Shown: positions 25,558 through 33,513, counted from the first letter of the stretch. The stretch: DNA of 33,513 nucleotides from CAYGZA01 sp964354135 (GCA_964354135.1 CAYGZA010000026.1:1-33513), one strand, 5' to 3'. The notes: generated by a model from the sequence alone, not told the origin. Made by a program: numbers and translations.

Positions 25558-26108
25558 TGCTTGGGCCCTCCGTTGGTGGTCCGTGCGAAACACCGGCACT
25601 GACTCTGCACGACTTATTGACGGATCAAGGTTTCGGGCAACCACACCGTGGCATGTGAGAGCTCCGCGGGCGATCCAAAGTGCGAGCCCGCGGGCGGCGT
25701 CTGTTTCGCCCCGCCGGGCGCATCGCGCCAAGAAACACGAAACGCCGTACCGGGCCCTAATGGCCCAGCCGGAAGGGGTGTAATGCCAGTCATATCAGGG
25801 TATACGGCCACACCAGAGTCCAGGGGGTTGGTTTGCCGTCCACCTTACAATGCGATTTCCAGGCCCAAATCATCTCAACAAACTTGGTGAAATCTATGAT
25901 TATTCACAGGATTCGGTTTCTTAACTTGGCCAACGCCGGTGCAGCTCCCCTCCTCTAGGGTGCTCGCTTGCGAATTGGCCTTGTCCGGCCCGTGGCACCC
26001 GGTTCCCCCAATCAGCCGCTATTGAATCCCCCGGTGTATCCGCGCGGTCATCCGGCCAAGCTATAATGACGGGCCGTTGCGGCAACGCTCGCGTTTGGCG
26101 AACCACCC
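25558..26108. other. Divergent intergenic region
   Basis: 551 bp between the giant protease gene (minus strand) and the sigma factor gene (plus strand). Two features stand out: the Shine-Dalgarno sequence of the giant gene at its left end and a perfect TATAAT at 26062-26067 at its right end. Bases about 25840-25925 are clearly richer in A and T than the surroundings. No convincing protein, RNA gene or inverted-repeat operator was found. Confidence 0.7.
26062..26067 (+). promoter_or_regulatory. Candidate -10 box for the sigma factor gene
   Basis: Perfect TATAAT 41 bases before the ATG at 26109. No recognisable TTGACA lies 16-18 bases upstream (the sequence there is TCCGCG-like). It could be a sigma70 promoter needing an activator, or use a non-standard -35 element. 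Confidence 0.4.
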
Positions 26109-26669
26109 ATGTTGGACGTCACGAAACTGCTGGCGAGGATCGAGTCGGGCGACCCGACGGCGGCGGAGAAACTGCTGCCGCTGGTGTACGGCGGACTTCG
26201 CAGGCTGGCTGCCGAGAAACTCGCCCGCGAGAACCCGGGGCAGACGCTCCAAGCCACGGCACTGGTGCACGAGGCGTACCTACGGCTCGTGGGCTCGGCC
26301 GATGCACAAAGATGGGACAGCCGGAGGCACTTCTTCGCCGCAGCCGCGGAGGCCATGCGTCGCATCCTTGTGGAGCGGGCTCGGCGCAAGAAGCGGCAAA
26401 AGCGGGGCGGCGGCCGACTGCGGATCGACCTGGAGCAGCTTACTCTCAGTTGCGACGGGCCATCGGAGGAGGTGCTGGCGCTCGACGAGGCCCTGACCGA
26501 GTTGGCGCGAAAGGACCCCGCGAAGGCGGAAGTGGTCAAGCTCCGCTATTTCGCCGGTCTGACGCTCGAAGAGACTGCCGACGCGCTCGGGCTTTCCGTC
26601 GCAACCATCAACAGACATTGGACTTACGCTCGCGCCTGGCTCTACCGGGCAATGTCCGGCGGGCGCTGA
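26109..26669 (+). CDS. ECF-type RNA polymerase sigma factor (TIGR02999/Sigma70_ECF)
   Basis: 186 residues, the normal length for this family, ending in TGA. It directs RNA polymerase to a set of promoters. Region sigma2 covers about residues 1-90, including ALVHEAYLRLVG and HFFAAAAEAMRRILVERAR, the signature of the Sigma70_ECF group abundant in planctomycetes. Region sigma4 covers about 125-186 with the helix-turn-helix LTLEETADALGLSVATINRH. The ATG at 26109 gives the family's usual N-terminus but has only a weak ribosome-binding site. No anti-sigma factor gene is next to it. Instead a Ser/Thr kinase begins 123 bp downstream on the same strand. In characterised sigma/kinase pairs, such as ECF43 EcfP with PknT in Vibrio parahaemolyticus, phosphorylation activates the sigma factor, so the same logic is a reasonable inference here. 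Confidence 0.93.
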   Translation: MLDVTKLLARIESGDPTAAEKLLPLVYGGLRRLAAEKLARENPGQTLQATALVHEAYLRLVGSADAQRWDSRRHFFAAAAEAMRRILVERARRKKRQKRGGGRLRIDLEQLTLSCDGPSEEVLALDEALTELARKDPAKAEVVKLRYFAGLTLEETADALGLSVATINRHWTYARAWLYRAMSGGR

Positions 26670-26673
26670 GCCG

Positions 26674-26702
26674 CTCCGGGGGACTCCGTGGGCCGGAGTT
26701 TT
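26674..26702 (+). terminator. Weak hairpin with T-run between sigma and kinase genes
   Basis: CTCCGG (26674-26679) can pair with CCGGAG (26693-26698) around a 13-base loop, followed by TTTT. The stem is only six base pairs, so it would be an attenuator or partial terminator at best, lowering kinase transcription relative to the sigma factor. Confidence 0.3.
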
Positions 26703-26714
26703 GTCCACTTTGCC

Positions 26715-26723
26715 TGATATGAT
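26715..26723 (+). promoter_or_regulatory. Candidate extended -10 promoter for the kinase gene
   Basis: TGATATGAT fits the extended -10 pattern TGnTATAAT with one mismatch and lies 69 bases before the GTG start at 26793. No good -35 box is spaced correctly. It would allow the kinase to be expressed separately from the sigma factor. Confidence 0.3.
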
Positions 26724-26792
26724 TTGCCCCTGGAAAGCGCTCCTTATATTTGGACCGTTCCAACGACTCGACGAAGCTCAGAGGGCCGAACC

Positions 26793-28124
26793 GTGGACGA
26801 AGAGGCGATCTTTCACGCCGCCCTGAACATTGCCTCGCCCGCGGCTCGCGCCGAGTTTCTCCAGCAGACGTGCGGGGAAAACGTCGAACTGCGGCGCGAG
26901 ATCGAGGCACTGCTGAAGGCCCACGAGCAGGCAGGGGAGTTCCTCCAGCACCGACCCGCGGCCCCGGAGGCCGTGCAAGGGACCGTCGATCGCGGCGCCA
27001 TCCCCGAGCAAGCCGGGAGCCGAATCGGCCGCTACAAGCTGATGGAGAAGATCGCCGAAGGGGGTATGGGGGCGGTGTATGTCGCCGAGCAGCAGGAGCC
27101 CGTCCGCCGCAGAGTGGCTCTGAAGGTCATCAAGCCGGGCATGGACACGCGGGAAGTCATCGCCCGCTTCGAGGCCGAGCGCCAGGCCCTGGCCCTCATG
27201 GACCATCCCAATATCGCCCGGGTGTTGGACGCCGGGGCCACCGAGTCGGGCCGGCCGTTTTTCGTGATGGAGCTGGTCCGCGGCATCCCCATCACCGACT
27301 ATGCCGACCAGAACCGCCTCGCGCCGCGGGAGCGGCTGGAGTTGTTTGTCCAGGTCTGCCACGCGGTGCAGCACGCACATCAGAAGGGGATCATTCACCG
27401 CGACATCAAGCCCTCGAACGTGCTGGTCACCCTGCACGACGGCGTGCCCGTTCCCAAGGCGATCGATTTCGGCGTGGCCAAGGCGATCAACCAAAGGCTT
27501 ACGGAGCGGACGGTGTACACGCAGTTCGCCCAGATGGTAGGCACGCCGTTGTACGTAAGTCCCGAGCAGGCGGAGATGAGCGGGCTGGACGTGGACACCC
27601 GCAGCGACATCTATTCGCTGGGCGTGCTTCTGTACGAACTCCTGACCGGCACCACGCCTTTCGACAAACAGCGCTTCATGAAGGCGGCCTATGACCAGAT
27701 GCTCCAGATCATCCGCGAGGAGGAGCCGCCCAAGCCGAGCACGCGGGTAAGCCGACTGGGCGACTCGGCGAGCGGCGTGGCGGTCCACCGCAACACGGAG
27801 CCGAAGAAGCTGGGTCAACTTCTCCGCGGCGATCTCGACTGGATCGTGATGAAGTCGCTGGAAAAGGACCGCACCCGGCGCTACGAGACGGCCAACGAGT
27901 TCGCCGACGACATCCAGCGGTACCTCGCCGACGAGCCGGTCACGGCGTGTCCTCCCTCGGCGGCCTACCGCTTCCGGAAGTTCGCCAGGCGCAACAGGGG
28001 CATCCTGGTCACAATGGGGGCCATCGGCGGCGTGCTCTTGGTGGCTACGGCGTTCAGCGCGTGGCAGGCGATCCGGGCAACGCAGGCGGAACAGGTCGCC
28101 AGCGACCTGCTGGTCTCCGAGTAG
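26793..28124 (+). CDS. Membrane-anchored Ser/Thr protein kinase (first segment, ends at in-frame TAG)
   Basis: 443 residues up to a TAG at 28122. The GTG at 26793 is chosen because it follows AGAGGG and gives VDEEAIFHAALN, the usual start of planctomycete kinases of this type; a TTG at 26724 is open but unlikely. An N-terminal helical segment (about 1-60) precedes a complete Hanks-type kinase domain: glycine loop EGGMGAVYVAE (Gly90), Lys111 in VALKVIK, HRDIKPSN with catalytic Asp204, DFG with Asp225, and the activation segment GTPLYVSPEQAEMSGL. A transmembrane helix, GILVTMGAIGGVLLVATAFS, starts near residue 403. The TAG comes 15-20 residues after it. Coding continues in the same frame, so this is probably the first part of a 2,101-codon gene. 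Likely substrate, by context, is the adjacent sigma factor. Confidence 0.92.
   Translation: MDEEAIFHAALNIASPAARAEFLQQTCGENVELRREIEALLKAHEQAGEFLQHRPAAPEAVQGTVDRGAIPEQAGSRIGRYKLMEKIAEGGMGAVYVAEQQEPVRRRVALKVIKPGMDTREVIARFEAERQALALMDHPNIARVLDAGATESGRPFFVMELVRGIPITDYADQNRLAPRERLELFVQVCHAVQHAHQKGIIHRDIKPSNVLVTLHDGVPVPKAIDFGVAKAINQRLTERTVYTQFAQMVGTPLYVSPEQAEMSGLDVDTRSDIYSLGVLLYELLTGTTPFDKQRFMKAAYDQMLQIIREEEPPKPSTRVSRLGDSASGVAVHRNTEPKKLGQLLRGDLDWIVMKSLEKDRTRRYETANEFADDIQRYLADEPVTACPPSAAYRFRKFARRNRGILVTMGAIGGVLLVATAFSAWQAIRATQAEQVASDLLVSE
28122..28124 (+). other. In-frame TAG codon 1
   Basis: Codon 444 counted from 26793. The context is GTC TCC GAG TAG GCG GCC CAC. The following 65 codons to 28320 contain no stop and encode a charged coiled coil (EADLAHEQEARERRAAEQAR), as expected right after the membrane helix of such kinases. 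A CAG (Gln) codon one transition away would fit the heptad pattern. Confidence 0.9.
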
Positions 28125-30209
28125 GCGGCCCACCGCGAGGCCGATCTGGCCCACGAGCAGGAGGCCCGCGAGCGCCGTGCTGCCGAACAGGCCCGCGAAG
28201 AAGAAGCCAAACAGCGCCGCGCCGCGGTCGAAGCGCAAAAGGCCGCCGAGACCGCCCGCGGACATACTGAAAAGGAGCGGCAGCGTGCCGAGGCCAATTT
28301 CGCCAAGGCCCGGGCGGCCGTGGACGAGTACCTGACCAACGTGACCGACGACGAGCTGCTCTCCGTGCCCGGGCTTCGGAGGCTCCGCCAGAAGCTGCTG
28401 ACCTCGGCGCTGAAGTTCTACAAGGAGTTCACCGAGGAGCGCGCCAGCGACCCGGGTCTTCAGACCCAGCTCGCCGGGGCCCATTACCGCATCGGCAGGA
28501 TCTACCACGAGCTGGGCCGAGGCGGCGAAGCCAAGAAGGCCTATGAGCGCGCGATCCTCCTTTACGAGAAGCTTCGGGAAGCCGGGCACGAGGACGTCGA
28601 GATCCTGGCCGCCCTGGCCGACGCGCACTTCTTCCGAGACGAGCATGAGAAGACGATTGCCCTGTGCGGGCAGATCCTTGCCCGAAGCCCCCACGCGATT
28701 GCCGTCCGGCGCCGGCTCGGCGCCAGCTACAACCAACTCGCCGTGCGGGCATTCGGAGACCGGGACGTCGCCAAGGCGCTTGGGTATCACCGGCAGGCTC
28801 TGGTGATCCGGCAGGAGATCGCGACGGCTGCGCCGGACGACCCGGTCACCTTGTTGGAGCTGGCCGCGACCCTCAACAACTTGGGGGTCATGCTCGACAG
28901 CCAGCGGCCCACGCAGGACGCCCTGACGATGTTCCTGCAGGCAGTGGAGGTCAGCGAGAAGGCGTTTGTCCAATCGCCGCACGATCCGCTCTACGGAGGG
29001 TGGCTTGCCACGAGTCACGAGAACGTGGCGTCCCATTGCCGCCATCTCGGGCGGAAGGAAGAGGCCCTCGGCGCGTACCAGCGCGCCGTCCAGGTACGGC
29101 GCAAGTTGGCGTTCGACAACTCCGCCTTGCCTCGGCTGAAGAGCGAACTCTACAAGGCCCATGTCGAGTTGGGGGACTATCAGCGCTGGCTCGGCAGGAC
29201 GCCGGACGCGGAGCGGTCCTATCGGGCTGCCCGCGAGATCCTCGAGAACCTGCCCCGCGAAACGGCGCAGGACTTTTACGCGTTGGCGGCCGTGTATGGG
29301 GCGCTGGCCGAAGGGCCCCAGGGCGACGGGGTAGAGAAAGCCGACGCCGCGAGGCAGGCCGAGATGGCGGAGTATGCCGGGCAGGCGCTGGACGCGCTCC
29401 AGAAGGCCGTCGCGGCCGGCTATCGCGACCTGGGCACCCTGAAGAGCGATCCGAGTCTGGCGTCCGTGCGCAGTCGCGAGGAGTTCCGCAACCTTCTTGC
29501 TCCGCTGGAGGCGGCCGAGGAGGCCGGGCGCCTGGCGGTCCAGGGGACCGAGGATGCAGGCCGGCTGGCCGCGAGGCAGCAAGAGGTCGGCGCCCGGCGG
29601 AAGCTCGCCGATCAGGCCCCGACGAGCCGGCACCTTCAGGCCGCGCTGGCGGCCAGCATGCACGCCGTCGGGACGCTCGAGCTGGCCATGAAGCGACGTG
29701 CGGAAGCGGAGAAGTCGCTCGGCGAGTCGCTCGCCATTCGCCGGAAGCTCCATGCCCAGCAGCCGCAAGACGCGGCCGTCGCGGTCGACCTGGCCGAGAC
29801 CCACGTCGCCCTGGGGGAACTGCACTGGCAAACCGAGCGATTGGCACAGGCACACCAGCAGTTCCAGGAAGGCCTGCGTCTGCTGGCCCGCGCCGCGTCG
29901 CAACGGCCCGGTGCCGAGGCGCTTCAGGAGCGCATCGCCTCGAGCGAGGATGCCGTGTGCGACAAGTACGGCAGCCTCGGACTGTGGGATCTGGCCGCAG
30001 CGCGCAGCCGGCAGAGTCTTGCCCTGGGGCGCACGGCTGATCCGCAATGGGACGTGCGGTTCGGCGTCCTGCTGGCCGCAATCGGCGATTCTCGCGGGTA
30101 CCGCGAGTACTGCCGCAGCGTCGCCGAGTCGCTGGGCAAGAAGGACCCCGAGGGCATGGCCTGGATGATCGCCCATCAAACGCAGCCGGCGGAGGAGTCG
30201 CGCAAGTAG
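28125..30209 (+). CDS. Coiled coil plus TPR segment of the kinase gene (between two in-frame TAGs)
   Basis: 694 codons in the same frame as the kinase, ending at TAG 30207. If translated on its own it would need the GTG at 28320, which has no good ribosome-binding site and would cut off the coiled coil; continuation from the kinase is more likely. Residues about 445-515 (gene numbering) are coiled coil. AVDEYLTNVTDDELLSVPGL follows, a conserved joint in planctomycete kinase-TPR proteins. About nine tetratricopeptide repeats come next, such as AHYRIGRIYHELGRGGEAKK, TLNNLGVMLDSQRPTQDAL and DLAETHVALGELHWQTERL. TPRs bind proteins; here they lie beyond the membrane helix and so are probably on the non-kinase side. 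Similar planctomycete proteins carry kinase, TM and TPRs in one chain. Confidence 0.82.
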   Translation, partial: AAHREADLAHEQEARERRAAEQAREEEAKQRRAAVEAQKAAETARGHTEKERQRAEANFAKARAAVDEYLTNVTDDELLSVPGLRRLRQKLLTSALKFYKEFTEERASDPGLQTQLAGAHYRIGRIYHELGRGGEAKKAYERAILLYEKLREAGHEDVEILAALADAHFFRDEHEKTIALCGQILARSPHAIAVRRRLGASYNQLAVRAFGDRDVAKALGYHRQALVIRQEIATAAPDDPVTLLELAATLNNLGVMLDSQRPTQDALTMFLQAVEVSEKAFVQSPHDPLYGGWLATSHENVASHCRHLGRKEEALGAYQRAVQVRRKLAFDNSALPRLKSELYKAHVELGDYQRWLGRTPDAERSYRAAREILENLPRETAQDFYALAAVYGALAEGPQGDGVEKADAARQAEMAEYAGQALDALQKAVAAGYRDLGTLKSDPSLASVRSREEFRNLLAPLEAAEEAGRLAVQGTEDAGRLAARQQEVGARRKLADQAPTSRHLQAALAASMHAVGTLELAMKRRAEAEKSLGESLAIRRKLHAQQPQDAAVAVDLAETHVALGELHWQTERLAQAHQQFQEGLRLLARAASQRPGAEALQERIASSEDAVCDKYGSLGLWDLAAARSRQSLALGRTADPQWDVRFGVLLAAIGDSRGYREYCRSVAESLGKKDPEGMAWMIAHQTQPAEESRK
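30207..30209 (+). other. In-frame TAG codon 2
   Basis: Codon 1139 counted from 26793, in context TCG CGC AAG TAG GTC GAG TTG. It lies in the linker between the first TPR block and the second TPR/sensor block. Reading it as Gln gives a continuous EESRKQVELLEARSS. The nearest possible restart is TTG at 30216, without a properly spaced ribosome-binding site. Confidence 0.9.
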
Positions 30210-33098
30210 GTCGAGTTGCTGGAAGCGAGATCCAGCACCGCGCCCCGATCCGATTGGAGCGAGTACGCCTTGGGGATGGCCTACTACCGTGCCGGAAGGC
30301 CCGCTCAGGCCCTCGATCACTTCTCGGCCTCTCCCTCCATCTCCACGGTCCTCTCTTATGGCCTCTTCCTTGCCCTCACGCACCAAGCGTTGGGGCATGA
30401 GGACGAAGCCCGCCGCCTGCTGGAAAAAAGCGAAGCCAAGTACGACCGACTGATGCGCGAGTGGCTGGCAAGCCCAGACCTCGCTCACTTCCCTACCAAT
30501 GCCGACGGTTGGCACTGGTGGGAAATCCCCCCCTTCCTCCTGCTGCGGCGCGAGGCATGGGAGCGGATCAAGGGGGCGCAAGTGCCTGACGATCCGTGGC
30601 AGCCTTTGATGCGGGCCCGCGGGTACGGTCGGATCGACGAGAACCAGAAGGCCGAGGCCGAGTTGGAGGCTGCGGTTCGGGCGGCGCCGGACGCCTCGAA
30701 GGTGTGGGCGGCGCGGGCGGGAGTCCGTATGCAACTGGGGCAGGTCGATCGGGCCGAGGCCGACTGGCAGAAGGCGACCGAGCTGGCCGGAAAGGATCCC
30801 ATGCCTTGGATCGGGCGAGGCAGGTACTATGCCCAGCGCGGCGACCACCCGAAGGCCGACGCCGACTTCGCCAAGGCGGCTTCCCTCACCCCCGACGATC
30901 TGAGCAAGTTCCTCCAAGCTGGCTGGTGGATCGTCGGCCCCTATCCCACGGAACTCGATGAGTTCTGCGCCCCCGAGCTTGACCTGGATCCCTCCAAGCC
31001 GGTTCACGCCGCAGACCCTGAAACGGGCCTAACCGCACAGCCGGTCCGCTGGCGGGATGTGCCGACCGGCCAGTGGGGCAAAGTCAATTGCCGCCTCGTC
31101 GGCGCGGACTCCGGCTCTGCCTACGCCTTGGCGTACGTCTATTCGCCCGACGAGAGGACCGCGCTTCTGCGCGCCGAGTTTCCCCAGCGGCTCCGGGTCT
31201 GGGTGAACCGGCAACTAGTCTATGATTCCCGCGAGGCGGGACTGGAATTTGTCGATGGCCGCCGCGTGCCGGTCGCCCTCCGGCGAGGCCGCAACGTCCT
31301 GCTGGTCAAGTCGACCTTCGCGGGCACAGGCTCCCATTTCGCCTTGCGCGTTGGGGACGGGCCGGCGGATCGCGCGTATCGGTTCGCCGAGCTCGGGCTT
31401 TGGAAAGAGGCAGCCGAGCTGCTTGAGGGCGAGGCTGCTCGGGAACTCCGGTCGCACGTATGCCCCTGGACGCTTTTCAGCGAGATTGCGCTATTGGCCG
31501 GCAACCGCGAGGCCTACGAGCGGGATTGCCGCGAGCTTTTCGAGCGATATCGACACACCGCCGATCTCTGGCCGCGCGTGTGGCTGGCGCACACCCTTTG
31601 TGTGGCACCCAATCCGACCTTCGATGCCCACTCCCAGGAGATCACCAAGCTGGCCCTCCGCGCACGCGAGCCGTTCGGCGGTCCGGAGAACGGATATTAC
31701 CAGTGGGCCTCGCTGGCCGTGGCTTATGCCTTGTATCGCACGGGCGAGTTGGCGCAGGCCGGAGAGAACGCTGCCCGGATTGAGGCGGCCCACTTGGGTC
31801 CTTTGTCCTGGCCCCTGCGGGCGATGATCGCTCACCGGCAAGGCAGGTCTCAGGATGCTGCCACGTGGCTCGACAAGGCGCTACGGTTCGATGACTGGCA
31901 GCCGAAATCGAAGAACTGGCTGTACCAAGCACACTTTCTTGTCTCGCTTCGCGAGGCAGAGCAATTGATCACCGGTACGACGTCGCGATCCGACGCGCTT
32001 TGCGAGAAACGCCGCGCGCTCGCGCTCCGGCAGTGGCAGACGCTCGACCCGGCGACGGCCGCTTTCGACTACCTCGTGACGACCGACTCCCACTCCCTCC
32101 CGAATTTCGAGAATCCTGGCTTCCCCTGGCTGGCCCGCGGGCGCTGCCTCGCTGCGTTGAAACGCTTCGACCAGACCGAGTCCGATTTCAACAAGGCGGT
32201 CGAGTTGGCACCCGGTCGCCCCGACGTTCGCCTTGCCCGAGCGGTGTTCCTCGCTGATCGGGGACTGGCCGAGAAGGCTGCGGAAGAGCTACATCAAGCT
32301 TACCTGCTGCTCGGCGGAGGGGCGACACGCGACTCGGCGCATCCGGTCGCCGCGGTCTTCCTCGTCGCTGCCCGGCATCCGGAGGTTCTTGAGCGACTGG
32401 CAGCACTTGTGCCCGGAAACGGCATGCCCTGGCTGGCCCGGGCTCGGCTGCACGTCTGGCATGGCCGATGGAAAGACGCCCTTGCCGATTACCAGCGCGC
32501 GGGCCAGGTGGACGGCGAGTGTTTTGGGCAGTTCGTTCCCATCGAGTGCGCGCGCCTGCACCTGCTGCTGGGAGACACCGAGAGCTACCGGGCCGTGTGC
32601 GATCGGGTCCGCCGCGAAAAAAACGCCCCCAACCGGCACCCGCCGAGGCACCATGTGCGATTGCGCGGGCTGGTGCCGACCGCCGATCCCGACCAGCCGG
32701 ACCCGGCCGGCGCGCTCGATCAACTGCGCGAGGACGGCCGGGAGTCGGCGCGCTTTGCCGCCGCTCTCGCGACCTTCCGCGCCGGGCGATGGGAAGACGC
32801 CCGACGGATGATCGCCGGCGAGTTACGGATCTCGGATCGCTGGCCCAACGTCGCGGGGTGCAGCGTGCTTTCGGCGATGATCCACTACCGGCTCGGCCGT
32901 CTGGACGAAGCCCGCCGGTGGCTAAAGCATTCGGAAGACGCGCTGGAACTCGCGCGGCGGGCGTCGACCGAGATGACGGACCATTCCTCCCTGCCACAGC
33001 ACGTCGGCGAGTGGCTCACCGCCCAGGTCCTCTCCCGGGAAGCGAAAACGCTGATTCAAGGGAGCGGAGCGGACTCGGCGGCCGCCAAGGGAAAGTGA
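30210..33098 (+). CDS. TPR and jelly-roll-like sensor segment of the kinase gene
   Basis: 962 codons in the same frame as the kinase and the middle segment, ending in TGA at 33096. A separate start would have to be the TTG at 30216. It begins with TPR-like helices (ALGMAYYRAGRPAQALDHF). A beta-rich domain at about 30900-31370 follows, with GWWIVGPYP, AYVYSPDERTALLRAEF, RVWVNRQLVYDSR and LRRGRNVLLVKSTF; this layout resembles the PA14- or glycoside-hydrolase-associated jelly rolls that bind carbohydrate in planctomycete proteins. More TPR-like helices run to the end, for example WLARGRCLAALKRFDQTESD. Together with the preceding segments it makes a 2,101-codon receptor kinase. The ligand is unknown; a carbohydrate or cell-wall fragment is a guess. 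Confidence 0.82.
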   Translation, partial: VELLEARSSTAPRSDWSEYALGMAYYRAGRPAQALDHFSASPSISTVLSYGLFLALTHQALGHEDEARRLLEKSEAKYDRLMREWLASPDLAHFPTNADGWHWWEIPPFLLLRREAWERIKGAQVPDDPWQPLMRARGYGRIDENQKAEAELEAAVRAAPDASKVWAARAGVRMQLGQVDRAEADWQKATELAGKDPMPWIGRGRYYAQRGDHPKADADFAKAASLTPDDLSKFLQAGWWIVGPYPTELDEFCAPELDLDPSKPVHAADPETGLTAQPVRWRDVPTGQWGKVNCRLVGADSGSAYALAYVYSPDERTALLRAEFPQRLRVWVNRQLVYDSREAGLEFVDGRRVPVALRRGRNVLLVKSTFAGTGSHFALRVGDGPADRAYRFAELGLWKEAAELLEGEAARELRSHVCPWTLFSEIALLAGNREAYERDCRELFERYRHTADLWPRVWLAHTLCVAPNPTFDAHSQEITKLALRAREPFGGPENGYYQWASLAVAYALYRTGELAQAGENAARIEAAHLGPLSWPLRAMIAHRQGRSQDAATWLDKALRFDDWQPKSKNWLYQAHFLVSLREAEQLITGTTSRSDALCEKRRALALRQWQTLDPATAAFDYLVTTDSHSLPNFENPGFPWLARGRCLAALKRFDQTESDFNKAVELAPGRPDVRLARAVFLADRGLAEKAAEELHQAYLLLGGGATRDSAHPVAAVFLVAARHPEVLERLAALVPGNGMPWLARARLHVWHGRWKDALADYQRAGQVDGECFGQFVPIECARLHLLLGDTESYRAVCDRVRREKNAPNRHPPRHHVRLRGLVPTADPDQPDPAGALDQLREDGRESARFAAALATFRAGRWEDARRMIAGELRISDRWPNVAGCSVLSAMIHYRLGRLDEARRWLKHSEDALELARRASTEMTDHSSLPQHVGEWLTAQVLSREAKTLIQGSGADSAAAKGK

Positions 33099-33513
33099 CG
33101 TCCGCTGTCCTGGTCCATCTGCGATCCTCGTGTATACATCTGACAAGTGACCCCGTGTGGTAAAAACCCTGCCGAGCATCAAAACGTTCGGCAACCGGAT
33201 CTTGGGTTTGGCAGACGGCCGTGATTTCGGCCGATCTGCTTCATCCAGACTTCGTCGGGTTTGGGCGTGCAACCGGCGAAGTGGATCCGGCGCGTGGCGA
33301 TCGCAGCCCCAGCTCGGGTTCTCGCGGGCCATCTGCAGGACGAGCTGGTGGAGAACGCCATCGTGGTTGAGCCGGTCAGGCGCTGGTCTTGAGCTTCCGG
33401 CGGCCGCGCCACGGTCTTGTGGGCCCCTGGGCAGTCCCCATCCCGATGACGTGAAGCACTGTACCACTAATCCCTGATTTCTTGTTTTCCTGAGCAACTT
33501 CTTCAGGCTGCGG
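33099..33513. other. Non-coding tail after the kinase gene
   Basis: 415 bp to the right edge. It has no intact gene. The only recognisable content is the transposase fragment on the minus strand at about 33221-33385. The last 60 bases are more A/T-rich. No clear rho-independent terminator was seen after the kinase stop. Confidence 0.65.
33221..33385 (-). pseudogene. Decayed integrase-core transposase remnant
   Basis: Two short minus-strand segments in different frames match motifs found in integrase-core (rve) transposases, especially those of planctomycetes. The first reads LVLQMARENPSWG, as in the helix-turn-helix just before the catalytic core. The second, one frame over, reads HFAGCTPKPDEVWMKQIGRN, as in the middle of the core after a catalytic Asp. 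The stretch normally between them (over 50 residues) is missing, and everything after QIGRN is unrelated. No inverted repeats or target duplication were seen. Recognition rests on remembered motifs and was not tested by a search. Confidence 0.55.

Noticed and set aside
28320..28322. GTG at 28320 as the start of a separate TPR gene
   Set aside because: The 65 codons before it are open and encode the coiled coil expected between the membrane helix and the TPRs; no ribosome-binding site precedes it.
26778..31007. Minus-strand open frame of about 1,409 codons opposite the kinase gene
   Set aside because: It lies antisense to a clear kinase/TPR gene, has no recognisable domains and low-complexity Gly/Leu/Arg/Val composition. 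Long antisense frames are usual in high-GC coding DNA.

Overview
The window looks like a chromosomal segment of a high-GC planctomycete. Three things point there. Two very large secreted proteins carry the planctomycete-type N-terminal export motif (LEPR-XLL variants ending ESRLLLS and EERRLLAV). The repeat families are those common in such proteins. An ECF sigma factor of the TIGR02999/Sigma70_ECF type sits directly upstream of a Ser/Thr kinase with TPRs, a pairing typical of this phylum. No rRNA, tRNA, CRISPR array or intact mobile element was recognised.

Layout. (1) Positions 1-5668, minus strand: the first 1,889 residues of a protein that runs off the left edge. It has a beta-helix, a gingipain-type C25 cysteine peptidase with His943 and Cys978, a second beta-helix, a choice-of-anchor-Q-like segment and Ig-like domains. 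(2) Positions 5746-25557, minus strand: about 19.8 kb that reads as one gigantic surface protein of about 6,600 residues, cut by two single-base frame changes near 18.9 kb and 11.88 kb. It begins with an export motif and an intact S8 subtilisin domain, then an alpha/beta-hydrolase-like fold that has lost its nucleophile. After that come a peptidoglycan-binding-like segment, beta-rich repeats with EF-hand-like loops, RTX repeats, PPC domains, FG-GAP, delta-60, ELWxxDGT, leucine-rich, glycine-rich and LVIVD-like repeats. (3) Positions 25558-26108: a divergent intergenic region. (4) Positions 26109-26669, plus strand: the ECF sigma factor. (5) Positions 26793-33098, plus strand: a kinase-TM-coiled coil-TPR-sensor reading frame of 2,101 codons, interrupted by two in-frame TAG codons (28122 and 30207). 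(6) Positions 33099-33513: non-coding tail with a decayed transposase fragment.

How it may work together (inference). The kinase probably senses something outside the cytoplasm through its TPR/jelly-roll half and acts on the adjacent sigma factor, which has no anti-sigma gene beside it. The giant protease/adhesin genes are divergently transcribed next door and are candidate targets, but nothing in the sequence proves it.

The most unusual observation is the pair of in-frame amber codons, both lying at domain boundaries. They separate a membrane-anchored kinase from its TPR module and then from its sensor module. They could be suppressed or recoded UAG codons, nonsense mutations, or base errors. 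The three complete reading frames all end in TGA.
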